Origin: Haloarchaeobius litoreus
GTDB lineage: Archaea > Halobacteriota > Halobacteria > Halobacteriales > Natrialbaceae
DNA length: 64,000 nucleotides
NCBI RefSeq assembly: GCF_024495425.1
Contig: NZ_JANHJR010000003.1
Coordinates: 186,001 to 250,000 of the forward strand
Direction of reading: 5' to 3'
Shown in pieces: positions 1 to 8,765 of this stretch. The position numbers and the translations under genes are program-made. Below the pieces are notes generated by a model. That model worked only from the letters and a program-made list of their open reading frames with translations. It did not search any database and was not told where the DNA came from. Positions within the stretch are counted from its first letter, which is position 1, and each line of letters starts with the position of its first letter.

Positions 1-635
1 TCCGGCGGCGCGCCGCCGACGAGGTAGTTGACGTTGTCGCGGACGATCTCGACGCCCGTCCAGAGGATACCGAGCGAGACGAGCGCGGCCGCCAGCGGGT
101 CGAGCACCGGGTAGCCCGCGGCCGAACCGAGGACGCCGACGAGTGCAGCCAGCGCCGTGAGCACGTCGTTGCGGTTGTCGAGCGCCGTTGCGACCAGCGC
201 CGGGGAGTTCGCGTCCGAGCCCCGTGTCAGACAGTAGCGGTAGAGCCCGATCTTGAGCACAGCGGAGCCCGCGAGCACGCCGATACCGGCCGGCGTCGCG
301 TGGACGGCGATGTCACCGGCCAGCAGCGTGGTGCTCGACTGCCAGAAGACGAGGACACCGGCGGCGAAGATACCGGCGGCGACGAACAGCGAGACGAACG
401 GCTCGATGCGCTCGTGGCCGTGAGGGTGCTCGAAGTCCGGCGGCTGGGTCGTCAGGTAGAGCCCGACGAGGACGACGAGGCTGTAGACGGAGTCCGAGAG
501 GCTGTTGACCGCCTCGGAGCCGACCGCGAGACTCCCGCTCTCGACGTACACCGCGCCCTTCGCCAGCGCCAGCGCGACGTTGGCGAGCAGCACGACGGCT
601 CCGACCCGGCGGACGGTCTGTCGGCGGTCGTCCAT
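1..635 (-). CDS. Cation diffusion facilitator (CDF) metal exporter, partial
   Basis: Membrane antiporter that exports divalent metals (Zn, Fe, Mn or Co) in exchange for protons. The visible 211 residues start MDDRRQTVRR at the ATG on the minus strand and run off the window start, so the cytoplasmic C-terminal domain is missing. Several hydrophobic helices are readable. The family metal site shows as HPHGHER after the second helix and as DNRND in a later helix, which pairs with the SDS motif near residue 45. Family membership is secure; the metal cannot be predicted from this fragment. It is divergent in position from nothing on its left, and the HIT gene downstream on the right is a separate unit on the same strand. 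Confidence 0.88.
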   Translation of the reverse strand, partial: MDDRRQTVRRVGAVVLLANVALALAKGAVYVESGSLAVGSEAVNSLSDSVYSLVVLVGLYLTTQPPDFEHPHGHERIEPFVSLFVAAGIFAAGVLVFWQSSTTLLAGDIAVHATPAGIGVLAGSAVLKIGLYRYCLTRGSDANSPALVATALDNRNDVLTALAALVGVLGSAAGYPVLDPLAAALVSLGILWTGVEIVRDNVNYLVGGAPP

Positions 636-716
636 TCGTGACGAGTAGTCGGTCGGCCGGTACTTAGAAGGACTGTTTCGAGGGAGGGCAAGCGGATGTG
701 AGCGACGAGCGGTGGG

Positions 717-1271
717 TCACTCGGAGCCGTCCTCGGGGAACAGCACCGCCGTCTCGTCGCCGTCGACGACCGCGCCGTCCTGTGCGGCAAACGCCTCGTG
801 CAGCCGCTCGTAGGTCTCCGAGACCGCCTCGACGATGACCTTCGTGTCGCCGACGACCGGCATGAAGTTCGTATCGCCCTGCCACCGCGGGACGACGTGG
901 GTGTGGAGGTGGTCGTCGATGGAGCCGCCTGCCGCGCCGCCGCCGAGGTTCAGCCCGGCGTTGTAGCCGTCCGGGCCCATCGCCTCGTCGAGCGCGTCGA
1001 ACGTGCGCTGCTTCAGCCGTCCATGTGCCAGCAGCGTCTCGTCGTCGAGGTCCCGGAAATCCCCGGTGTGCTCGTACGGGATGACCATCGCGTGGCCCGG
1101 ATTGTACGGGTAGTTGTTCAGGATGACGAACGCAGCCTCGTTCCGGGCGACGATGCGGTACTCGCGGTCGGCGTCCCGGTCGGGGAGTTCACAGAAGGGG
1201 CAGCCGTCGATGTCATCGGTGCCGTCGCGTTCGACCCAGTCGATGCGCCACGGCGCGAACACCTGGTCCAT
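717..1271 (-). CDS. HIT family hydrolase
   Basis: Histidine-triad protein of 184 residues. This family hydrolyses or transfers nucleoside phosphates (for example AMP-lysine, Ap4A or nucleotide phosphoramidates) in the cytoplasm. The signature HLHTHVV is near residue 125, where the second His is the expected nucleophile. An N-terminal CPFC pair, together with a following His, resembles the zinc site of Ap4A-hydrolase-like HIT proteins. The N-terminus MDQVFAPWRIDWV matches the usual start of the Ap4A phosphorylase-like branch. The acidic C-terminal tail is typical of halophiles. The exact substrate is not predictable. Confidence 0.9.
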   Translation of the reverse strand: MDQVFAPWRIDWVERDGTDDIDGCPFCELPDRDADREYRIVARNEAAFVILNNYPYNPGHAMVIPYEHTGDFRDLDDETLLAHGRLKQRTFDALDEAMGPDGYNAGLNLGGGAAGGSIDDHLHTHVVPRWQGDTNFMPVVGDTKVIVEAVSETYERLHEAFAAQDGAVVDGDETAVLFPEDGSE

Positions 1272-1494
1272 GGTGCGAGTCCGGCCGGGGAGGCATTGAA
1301 TCCCACGAACCCCGCCACCACTCTACCGACCTGACATGAAAGGGCCGCAATACCGGGTTCAAGACCCGGTTTCGGGACTACAAGCACCGATAGTTCGCCC
1401 GGTAAACGACCGGTTACGCCATAATTAGTTACCAACTACTCAGATACCAACAACAATCAGTTTCGGTTAGTTTTCGGTGCTGAACGGTCGGCTC

Positions 1495-1502
1495 TTTTTA
1501 TA
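1495..1502 (+). promoter_or_regulatory. TATA-like promoter element
   Basis: TTTTTATA lies 27-34 nt before the ATG of the small zinc-ribbon gene at 1529. That spacing predicts a leaderless transcript starting at or next to the start codon. Confidence 0.55.
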
Positions 1503-1528
1503 CCACCAGGTGACCACTCACTGTTTGG

Positions 1529-1729
1529 ATGGCGACGACTGACAACTCAATCGACGGGCGGACCGAACACTGTGACAGCTGCGGCAGCGACACCATCCAC
1601 CAGGTGTCCGTCCAGCTCGTCACGGAGAGCACGAAGAAAGAGAACTCCCAGTTCTCCCGGGAACCCTACCGCGTCACGGAGTGCCAGCAGTGCGGGACCC
1701 GCGAGAGCCAGCGCATGAACAACGCCTGA
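1529..1729 (+). CDS. Small zinc beta-ribbon protein
   Basis: A 66-residue protein with two knuckles, CDSC near residue 15 and CQQC near residue 53, which together should bind one zinc ion as a beta-ribbon. The middle is polar (Gln/Ser/Glu-rich) and there is no membrane segment. Haloarchaea encode many such tiny zinc proteins of unknown role; I believe this belongs to one of the conserved uncharacterised families (DUF7835-like) but cannot verify the number. A well placed TATA-like box supports it as a real monocistronic gene. Function is unknown; RNA, DNA or protein binding are all possible. Confidence 0.8.
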   Translation: MATTDNSIDGRTEHCDSCGSDTIHQVSVQLVTESTKKENSQFSREPYRVTECQQCGTRESQRMNNA

Positions 1730-1768
1730 CGGTGACAGGACCGCGGCCAACGGTATCCGACGGCGGCG

Positions 1769-2671
1769 TCACTCCGACGCCGTCGTCACTTCGCATCCAT
1801 CCTCGGTGACGATTATCGTGTGTTCCTTCTGGCTGACCAGCTTGCCGTCGTCCTCCTTGAGCACCGGGTAGCCGTGGACGATGTTCTGTGATTTGAGCCG
1901 CCGCAGCGCCATGTTCGGCCGGGAGACGTCGAGCCAGCGCGTCGCGAACGGCAGCGTCTGGAACTCCTCGGTGATCTGTTCGAGCGCCTTGCGCGCGTTC
2001 CGGTCGCGGACCGACGCCTCGCGCTCCAGCGAGTAGATCTCCTCCTGCTGGCCCTCCGATACCTTACCGGAGCCGTCCGTCGCGAACGGTTCGATGGCGA
2101 CCACGTCGCCGACCTCGAGGGTCGTCCCCTGCTTCACCGCCCGGTTCGGGATGTTCGGGCTGACGTGCTGTTCCCAGTGGCCCAGTCCGTGCCCGGTGAG
2201 GTTCACCACGGGGTTGTAGCCGTAGCCGTCGATGACCTCCTCGATGGCCGCCCCGATGGTGCCGGTTTCGACACCCGGCTCGACGGTTTCGAGCGCCGCG
2301 TCGAGCGCCTCCTCGGCGGCCTCGACGAGCTCCGGGTTGCCGCTGAAGTCGACGGTGATCGCCGTGTCCGCGAGCCAGCCGTCGATGTGGACCCCGATGT
2401 CGAGCTTCACCATCTCCTCGCCGACGGTGCGCTCGTCGCCCGGCCCGGCCGCGCCGTGGGCGGCCTCCTCGTCGACACTCACGTTCACGGGGAACGCGGG
2501 CGTGCCGCCGAGTTCGCGGATGCGGTCCTCGGCCCACTCCGAGATCTCCAGGTAGCCCGTCCCGACCTCCAGTCGGTCGGCAGCCTCGTCGCGCACCTGT
2601 GCGAGGATGCGTCCGGCCTCGCGGTGCTTCTCGTACTTCTCGGCGTCAAGATCGACCTCGGGCTCGCTCAT
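1769..2671 (-). CDS. map: Methionine aminopeptidase, type II
   Basis: Removes the initiator methionine from nascent proteins; a cytosolic dinuclear metalloenzyme. The 300 residues begin MSEPEVDLDAEKYEK; an upstream in-frame start would add 13 basic residues that do not fit the family, so I chose the inner ATG. The metal ligands of the pita-bread fold are recognisable: Asp in VKLDIGVHIDGW and DTAITVDF, His in TGHGLGHWEQH, Glu in AIEPF, and the terminal Glu in QKEHTIIV. An insert characteristic of the type II (archaeal/eukaryotic) branch is present. It is followed by no partner on the same strand. Confidence 0.95.
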   Translation of the reverse strand: MSEPEVDLDAEKYEKHREAGRILAQVRDEAADRLEVGTGYLEISEWAEDRIRELGGTPAFPVNVSVDEEAAHGAAGPGDERTVGEEMVKLDIGVHIDGWLADTAITVDFSGNPELVEAAEEALDAALETVEPGVETGTIGAAIEEVIDGYGYNPVVNLTGHGLGHWEQHVSPNIPNRAVKQGTTLEVGDVVAIEPFATDGSGKVSEGQQEEIYSLEREASVRDRNARKALEQITEEFQTLPFATRWLDVSRPNMALRRLKSQNIVHGYPVLKEDDGKLVSQKEHTIIVTEDGCEVTTASE

Positions 2672-2749
2672 ACGCGCCCTTCGCGCACGTCGGAAAAAGA
2701 GGTTGCGCATCCGCCGCCCACGTCGTGAATCGCTCCACCCCCCGCGGCC

Positions 2750-2863
2750 CTACCGGTCGATCCAGTTACAGCGTGGGCAGGCGTCGACCCCCTGGACGTT
2801 CACTGTCGTTGTCTGACACTCTGGACACTGCCGTGTGCGGCCGTGTTGTACCTGTTCGAGCAT
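2750..2863 (-). CDS. Tiny zinc-ribbon protein (37 aa)
   Basis: A 37-residue ORF on the minus strand, starting [12 protein letters not shown] and ending NWIDR. It has CPEC and CPRC knuckles 18 residues apart, the minimal layout of a one-zinc ribbon of the CPxCG type. Codon third positions are strongly GC-biased and the protein reads as a complete compact fold, so I regard it as a real gene despite its size. It sits in the gap between the methionine aminopeptidase start and the isoaspartyl peptidase stop. Related micro-zinc-fingers are common in haloarchaea. The function is unknown. Confidence 0.75.
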   Translation of the reverse strand: MLEQVQHGRTRQCPECQTTTVNVQGVDACPRCNWIDR

Positions 2864-2998
2864 GGAAGGTGGAACTACTTCGACGGTCATAAAGCTACGC
2901 TACGACAGTCGTCGAACAATCGGCAGTTACCGGGGGTAAGTTGGTCGTAAATCCACGGATGACCGCCAGCCGTCGTCGGTATCGGCGGTCGTCGAACC

Positions 2999-3904
2999 CT
3001 ACTCCCGGACGACCGCCGTCTGCATCCCCTCGCTGTTGTACGCCGCACCCGTTCCCTCGTGGTCGGCGACGATGACACCTGCCGAGGCACCCGTCAGCTC
3101 GCCGAACTCGTCGATGGCGCGGTCCGCCGCGGCCTGGGCGTCCAGCCCCGCCTCCAGGTAGCGCACCGCACGTCGCGAGAGCGTCACCCGGGCGATGTCC
3201 TCGCCAGCGCCGGTCGCGCTCGCGCCGCCCGCCGGGGAGCAGTAGAACCCGCTCCCGACCTGTGGCACGTCGCCGACCCGGCCCGCGAGCGCGAGCCAGC
3301 GCCCGCCCGTCGAGGTCGCGGCGGCGAACTCCTCGCCGTCCCGCGCGACGGCACCCACGGTATCGTGGTCCTTCCCCGCGGGTGCGCCGGCGTCCTCCTG
3401 TTCCGCGTCGGGGTCCGCCGTCGAGCCACCGAACGTCTCCGCGACCCAGCGGGCCTGTGCCGCCATGTCGCCGTCGGGCACGTCAGCGTCGGCGAACCGC
3501 CCGCGTGTGCTCTCGGTCCAGAGGTCGACCTCGGCGTCGATATCCTGCGCGGCGGCGAAGTCGACAGCGTGGACACCCGAGAGCAGGATGTGGGGCGTCT
3601 CCTCGAGCACCGAGCGCGCCACGCTCACCGCCGCCTCGACGCCCGGCATCGAGGCCGCCGCGCCGACCGACCGGTCGTCGGTCATGACGCCCGCGTCGGT
3701 CCGGAGGATGCCGTCGGACTGCGCACACGCACCGACACCCGCGTTGAACCGGGGCGAGGACTCGAGGACGCGCACCGCGTGCTCGACCGCGTCGAGCGGT
3801 GTCGTGGCCGCCGCGCCGCGCTCCGCTGCCTCGTCGAGCACTGCCTGTCGGGGTTCGGGGTCGTCTGGAACTCCGCCCGCACCACCGTGAACGATGACCT
3901 GCAT
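2999..3904 (-). CDS. Isoaspartyl peptidase / L-asparaginase (Ntn hydrolase)
   Basis: A 301-residue plant-type asparaginase of the N-terminal nucleophile hydrolase family, which cleaves isoaspartyl dipeptides and/or asparagine. The start MQVIVHGGAGGV is the hallmark of the family. The expected self-cleavage site is HDTVGAVA near residue 184, where the Thr becomes the new N-terminal nucleophile of the beta subunit. Substrate-binding glycines follow in STGG and GSGFYC. A linker rich in Asp/Glu (residues about 165-180) precedes the cleavage site, as usual. The larger in-frame ORF upstream has basic shadow sequence, so the 3904 start is preferred. Confidence 0.92.
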   Translation of the reverse strand: MQVIVHGGAGGVPDDPEPRQAVLDEAAERGAAATTPLDAVEHAVRVLESSPRFNAGVGACAQSDGILRTDAGVMTDDRSVGAAASMPGVEAAVSVARSVLEETPHILLSGVHAVDFAAAQDIDAEVDLWTESTRGRFADADVPDGDMAAQARWVAETFGGSTADPDAEQEDAGAPAGKDHDTVGAVARDGEEFAAATSTGGRWLALAGRVGDVPQVGSGFYCSPAGGASATGAGEDIARVTLSRRAVRYLEAGLDAQAAADRAIDEFGELTGASAGVIVADHEGTGAAYNSEGMQTAVVRE

Positions 3905-4050
3905 GGACGGGCGTTCCGCGGGGGACCCCAAAAGTGCGGGTGGTCGGGAGCAGCCACCGTGGATAGCCGCGGAGACATCGGACCGGAGACGTGGCGACCC
4001 GACCGCCGGTCGGGCCGCGATACTTGCCGCCCAGCGGCAAATGGCAGGCC

Positions 4051-4058
4051 TTTTACCC
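4051..4058 (+). promoter_or_regulatory. TATA-like promoter of icd
   Basis: TTTTACCC lies 26-33 nt before the icd ATG. The spacing predicts a leaderless icd mRNA and supports the inner start codon over the upstream in-frame ATG. Confidence 0.45.
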
Positions 4059-4083
4059 GCACTGTTCGTCGCTTCAGGTGACA

Positions 4084-5358
<1,275 letters not shown>

Positions 5359-5449
5359 ACACAGCTCGCGCCACCACCGTCTCGCAGCCCCGGTTTTCTA
5401 TCGTCGTCGTCACGACGTGCATCGAACCCGGCGGGTGATGATCCGAAAC

Positions 5450-5482
5450 CCGACAGTTGTTGTTTTTCCAACAGCTGGTCGG
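5450..5482. other. Strong hairpin downstream of icd
   Basis: CCGAC-AGTTGTTG pairs with CAACAGCT-G-GTCGG around a T-rich loop; there is one G:U-type mismatch and one bulge. It lies in the 271-base gap between icd and the next gene. It could act in 3'-end formation or RNA stability of icd, or belong to an unannotated small RNA. Nothing else in the gap reads as coding. Confidence 0.4.
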
Positions 5483-5613
5483 TGCGGCGGACCCGTGCCA
5501 CGAACCGTTCGGCGGCCGTCTCGAAGCCATCCCGCCGCGGTCCCCCGGATTCACGGAGCGTCGAACGTACTATCAGACGTTCGTGAAATAACTAGAACTT
5601 ATTTCTATTAGTG

Positions 5614-5629
5614 ACCACATCCATGTGGT
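5614..5629. promoter_or_regulatory. Perfect palindrome at the start codon of the next gene
   Basis: ACCACATCCATGTGGT has two 7-bp arms around CC and ends directly before the ATG at 5630. An AT-rich TATA-like stretch (about 5600-5610) precedes it, so the palindrome would overlap the transcription start. This position is typical of a repressor operator; alternatively it forms a hairpin at the very 5' end. Confidence 0.4.
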
Positions 5630-6007
5630 ATGGCATCTCCCCCCAGACCATCCGAACAGGTGCCGGACTTCGTCGTCGAGCACTTCGAGGAGCACGACCC
5701 AGAGACGTTGCGTGACATCGTGGCGTACGAGGCACAGCGCGCCCGTTCGACCGAGGTTCCGAAGTACATCACGGAGGTGTTCGTGATGCAGAGCGCCGAG
5801 ACGAAACGCGCCATCGCGACGTACGCCCGCGACCTCGCCGCCCACAAGGACCGACGCGCCGAGGAGCTCGCCGAACAGCGACGAGCCGAGGCAGCGGCCG
5901 CCGCCGACGGCGGTGAACCGCGAGCGACCGAGTCCGACCAGTCGACGGACGACTCGGACGATGACGACGACGGGCCGTCGTTCGCGACGGGGCCGATGTT
6001 CGGGTGA
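5630..6007 (+). CDS. Conserved acidic hypothetical protein
   Basis: A 125-residue soluble protein I do not recognise by function. The first 60 residues look alpha-helical (VPDFVVEHFEEHDPETLRDI), followed by a charged Ala/Arg/Glu helix (about residues 62-90) and a disordered Ser/Asp tail ending FATGPMFG. There is no signal peptide, membrane segment or cysteine. The start is fixed by a palindrome and TATA-like box immediately upstream. It is convergent with the sensor kinase gene, with 9 nt between the stops. Similar short proteins occur as singletons in haloarchaea. Confidence 0.7.
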   Translation: MASPPRPSEQVPDFVVEHFEEHDPETLRDIVAYEAQRARSTEVPKYITEVFVMQSAETKRAIATYARDLAAHKDRRAEELAEQRRAEAAAAADGGEPRATESDQSTDDSDDDDDGPSFATGPMFG

Positions 6008-6016
6008 CCGCCGGCG

Positions 6017-7432
6017 TCAGGCACCGCCGGTGCAGTCGACCTCGAACCGCGCCCCACCGTTCTCACCCGAGCAGGCAGCCACCGACCAGCCGTGCGCCTC
6101 CGCGACCGTCGAGACGATGGCGAGCCCGAAGCCCGTCCCGTCGTCGTCCGTCGTGATACCCTGCTCGAACAGGGAGTCCGCGACCGTCGGGTCGATGCCC
6201 TGTCCGTCGTCGACGACCGCGAACCCGGCGTCCGTCGCCTCGACGCGAACCGTCGTCGCACCCGGCGCGTGGTCGACCACGTTCCGGAACAGGTTCTCGA
6301 ACAGCGTCTGGAGCCGCTCCGGGTCCGCCTCGACCGTCCCGAGGCCGTCACCGAGTTCCACGTCGAGGTCGCCCGTCTCCGCGGTCGTCCAGGCGCGTGT
6401 CGCGACCGCCTCGAGGGAGACCGGCTCCGTCTCGGCTCGCGAGCGACCCTCGCGTGCCAGCGTCAGCACGTCCTCGATGAGCCGCTCCATCCGGTCGAGC
6501 GCGTCGGCCGCCGCGTCGACCCGTTCGTCCTCCAGCCCGTCGAGATACCCCTGGGCGACCGAGAGCGGCCCACGGAGGTCGTGGCTGACCACCTCCGCGA
6601 ACTCGTCGAGCCGCTCGTTGCGGTCGCGCAGACGCTCCTGGAGCTCGACCCGTTCGGTCACGTCCTGCTGGAACCCGAAGTAGTGGGTGACCGTCCCCGA
6701 ACCGTCGTCGACCGGCGTGATGTCCAGCTGGTTCCAGAACGGCGTGCCGTCCTTCCGGTAGTTCCTGACGACCGTCGAGATCGGCTCGCCGGCGTCGAGG
6801 GCAGCCCGTATCTCCGCGACCGTCCCCTCGTCGGTGCCCTCCCCCTGGAGGAACCGACAGTTGACCCCGACGACCTCGTCGGCGTCGTAGCCGGTCAGCT
6901 CGGCGAACCCCTCGTTCACGAACACCAGCGACTCGTCGGCATCGGCCACCGTGATGCCGACCGTCGCCTGGTCGAGCGCCCGCTCGCGCAGCTCGAGGGC
7001 CTGCCGCAGCGAGCGCTCCGAGGTCAACCGCCGGATCTGGGAGAGGAGCCGCGCCGCGGCGTCCCTCCCGCGCCGTGGAACGTACGCGGTTCCCGACTGC
7101 ATCAGCACCTCGTCCACCGTCGCCACGTCCGGCTCGCGGGCGTAGAGCACGTACGGCGTCGCACTCACGTCCCGGACCACCTGCAGGGTCTCGGTCACGG
7201 CGGGCACGTCCGACCCGTCGGCGTGAACGACGCAGTCGACGGCCCCGTCGGCCAGCGCAGTCGACACCGCGTCGAGGCCGTCTACCCGGACGACGTCGAG
7301 GCCGTCGGTCCGCGCGAGCGTGGACACGTCCCCGTCGCCGTCCGCTGCGACCACGAGCACGGACGACTCGTCGTCCACGTCCGGCTTCGGTGTCCAGGAC
7401 GGGACGCGCGCGGCGAACGACGGACTGTTCAT
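6017..7432 (-). CDS. LOV/PAS-domain sensor histidine kinase
   Basis: A 471-residue soluble two-component kinase. Residues about 20-135 form a receiver-like fold without a clear phosphoacceptor Asp. Residues about 150-265 are a PAS domain of LOV type: NCRFLQ with the candidate photoactive Cys192, then Asn224, Asn234 and Gln255, the flavin contacts, at the same spacing as phototropin LOV2 (32, 42 and 63 residues after the Cys). The HisKA box is VVSHDLRGPL with His284, followed by an N box (FENLFRNVVDHAPG), VDDGQGID and GTGFGLAIV of the ATPase domain. No membrane segment is seen, so it probably senses light or redox in the cytoplasm. No response regulator is adjacent. The inner ATG at 7432 is chosen because upstream sequence is basic shadow. 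Confidence 0.9.
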   Translation of the reverse strand: MNSPSFAARVPSWTPKPDVDDESSVLVVAADGDGDVSTLARTDGLDVVRVDGLDAVSTALADGAVDCVVHADGSDVPAVTETLQVVRDVSATPYVLYAREPDVATVDEVLMQSGTAYVPRRGRDAAARLLSQIRRLTSERSLRQALELRERALDQATVGITVADADESLVFVNEGFAELTGYDADEVVGVNCRFLQGEGTDEGTVAEIRAALDAGEPISTVVRNYRKDGTPFWNQLDITPVDDGSGTVTHYFGFQQDVTERVELQERLRDRNERLDEFAEVVSHDLRGPLSVAQGYLDGLEDERVDAAADALDRMERLIEDVLTLAREGRSRAETEPVSLEAVATRAWTTAETGDLDVELGDGLGTVEADPERLQTLFENLFRNVVDHAPGATTVRVEATDAGFAVVDDGQGIDPTVADSLFEQGITTDDDGTGFGLAIVSTVAEAHGWSVAACSGENGGARFEVDCTGGA

Positions 7433-7514
7433 ACAGCGACCACGAACGCGGACACCTTCAGCCCTGTGCCCGACGAGACGAAGGTTCAAATCGGACGAGA
7501 CCCCAGTGCCGGAT

Positions 7515-8036
7515 ATGTACCACGTGGTCGGGTGTAGCGACTGCAGCGCGTTGCGGATCGTCGAGGGGCGGCCCGAGACCACACGCTGTGGCACCTGTGG
7601 CGCTCGCAAGCAGTTCTCGAAGGTCCGATCGTTCGTCGAGACGGACGACCTCGACCACGCCCGCGAGGTGCGTGCCTCGATGCTCGCGAACCGGCAAGGC
7701 GAGGGCGACGCGTTCGCCCAGGTCGACTCGTTCGCCGAGCTCGAGGACGACGTGGCCGACGGCGTGCTCGACGACGACGAGTTCCTCGAGGCGTCGGGAC
7801 TCGACGTCGACCGGGTCACCGAGGCGGGCGACAGCGCCACCGAGGCCCGTGGCTCGACCAGCCGGAAGGAGACGGTCGAGAACGCCCTCCGCGACCTCGA
7901 CGCACCGACCGAGGAGGAGGTCGTCGCCTACGCCGAGGAACGCGGCGTCCCCGCCGACTACGTCGAACGCGCGCTGACGAAGCTCGCCCGCCGCGGCGAG
8001 GTCACCGAGAGCCGGGGGCAATACCGCCTGCTGTGA
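7515..8036 (+). CDS. Zinc-ribbon / winged-helix protein (DUF5817-like)
   Basis: A 173-residue protein. It begins MYHVVGCSDCSALRIV and has a second knuckle CGTCGARKQF about 20 residues later, forming an N-terminal zinc ribbon, followed by a basic-acidic helical linker. The last 55 residues (about 118-173, ETVENALRDLDAPTEEEVVAYAEERG and onward to GQYRLL) look like a winged-helix unit. I recall the N-terminal part as DUF5817, which is widespread in haloarchaea; the function is unknown, but nucleic-acid binding is plausible. Divergent from the LOV kinase (82 nt apart). Its stop overlaps the GTG start of the next gene, so the two are likely co-transcribed. Confidence 0.8.
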   Translation: MYHVVGCSDCSALRIVEGRPETTRCGTCGARKQFSKVRSFVETDDLDHAREVRASMLANRQGEGDAFAQVDSFAELEDDVADGVLDDDEFLEASGLDVDRVTEAGDSATEARGSTSRKETVENALRDLDAPTEEEVVAYAEERGVPADYVERALTKLARRGEVTESRGQYRLL

Positions 8037-8362
8037 GCCACGACCGCCCCCGCTACGCCGTCGGGACGCTCGTCGGACTGGCCGGGCTCCTGCTGTTCGC
8101 CGAACCGCTGGTCGGCCCCGTCGCGCTCGGCCCGGTCGCGGTCTCGGTCGGCGTGCTCGCTGTGGGGCTCTCGCTCGGCGGCGTGCTGTTCCTCTCCCGC
8201 GGCCGGTGGTTCGTCGGCGTCGCCCACGCGGTCCCCGGCGTCGGCTTCGCGGTCGTCTTCGGGGCCACCGCACTCGGAAGCGAGGCCGGACTCCTGTTCG
8301 GCATCGCCGTCGTCCTCGGCGCGTGCCTCGCGCTGGCTGACGGACTGCGACGGCAGCGCTGA
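8033..8362 (+). CDS. Small membrane protein, function unknown
   Basis: A 109-residue protein with about four hydrophobic helices (for example VGTLVGLAGLLLFAEPLVG and WFVGVAHAVPGVGFAVVFG). The GTG start overlaps the stop of the upstream zinc-ribbon gene as GTGA, a coupling typical of an operon, and no better ATG exists. The C-terminus LADGLRRQR is positively charged and should be cytoplasmic. I do not recognise the family. Confidence 0.7.
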   Translation: MSHDRPRYAVGTLVGLAGLLLFAEPLVGPVALGPVAVSVGVLAVGLSLGGVLFLSRGRWFVGVAHAVPGVGFAVVFGATALGSEAGLLFGIAVVLGACLALADGLRRQR

Positions 8363-8411
8363 CACCCGCCCCTGCCAGCAGGCTCTTGTCCACCGCCGGC
8401 TAGCTCCGCAC

Positions 8412-8765
8412 ATGAACGACCGGACGGTCGGTCTCGCCGTCGTCGGCGCGCAGTTCGTCGCGACGCTGTTTGCCCTCGTCATCGTCGGCCGCGGCAGCGA
8501 TGGCACGGTACTCGTCGCCGGTGCCGCTTTCGAGGTCGCCCCCCTCGCAGGCCTGTGCTGCCTCGCAGCCTTCGGTCTCGGCGCGGTCCGAACGGTCAGA
8601 AAACGTGGCGGCCGCCGCGGGCTCGCGGAGTTCGCGGTCGGCGTCGGCGTGGCGACCCCGCTGCTCCTCGGCGTCTCCCCCGCCGTCCTCGCCGCCGCGG
8701 CGGTCGTCGGCGGCGGCGCGCTCGTCGGCCGGGTGGACCCTCGCCGGACGCTCGAACGGCGCTGA
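8412..8765 (+). CDS. Small membrane protein, function unknown
   Basis: A 117-residue hydrophobic protein with about four predicted helices separated by a basic loop (VRTVRKRGGRRG, residues about 62-73). It starts at an ATG 49 nt after the previous membrane protein gene and ends directly against the stop codon of hmgA on the other strand. It may be part of the same transcript as the two genes before it. No catalytic motif is visible. Confidence 0.68.
   Translation: MNDRTVGLAVVGAQFVATLFALVIVGRGSDGTVLVAGAAFEVAPLAGLCCLAAFGLGAVRTVRKRGGRRGLAEFAVGVGVATPLLLGVSPAVLAAAAVVGGGALVGRVDPRRTLERR

Noticed and set aside
1353-1369. CCGGGTTCAAGACCCGG, a perfect T-arm-like hairpin suggesting a tRNA
   Set aside because: The seven bases after it (TTTCGGG) find no matching 5' acceptor strand upstream, and no D-arm or anticodon arm fits. 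A tRNA remnant or chance hairpin is more likely than a functional tRNA.
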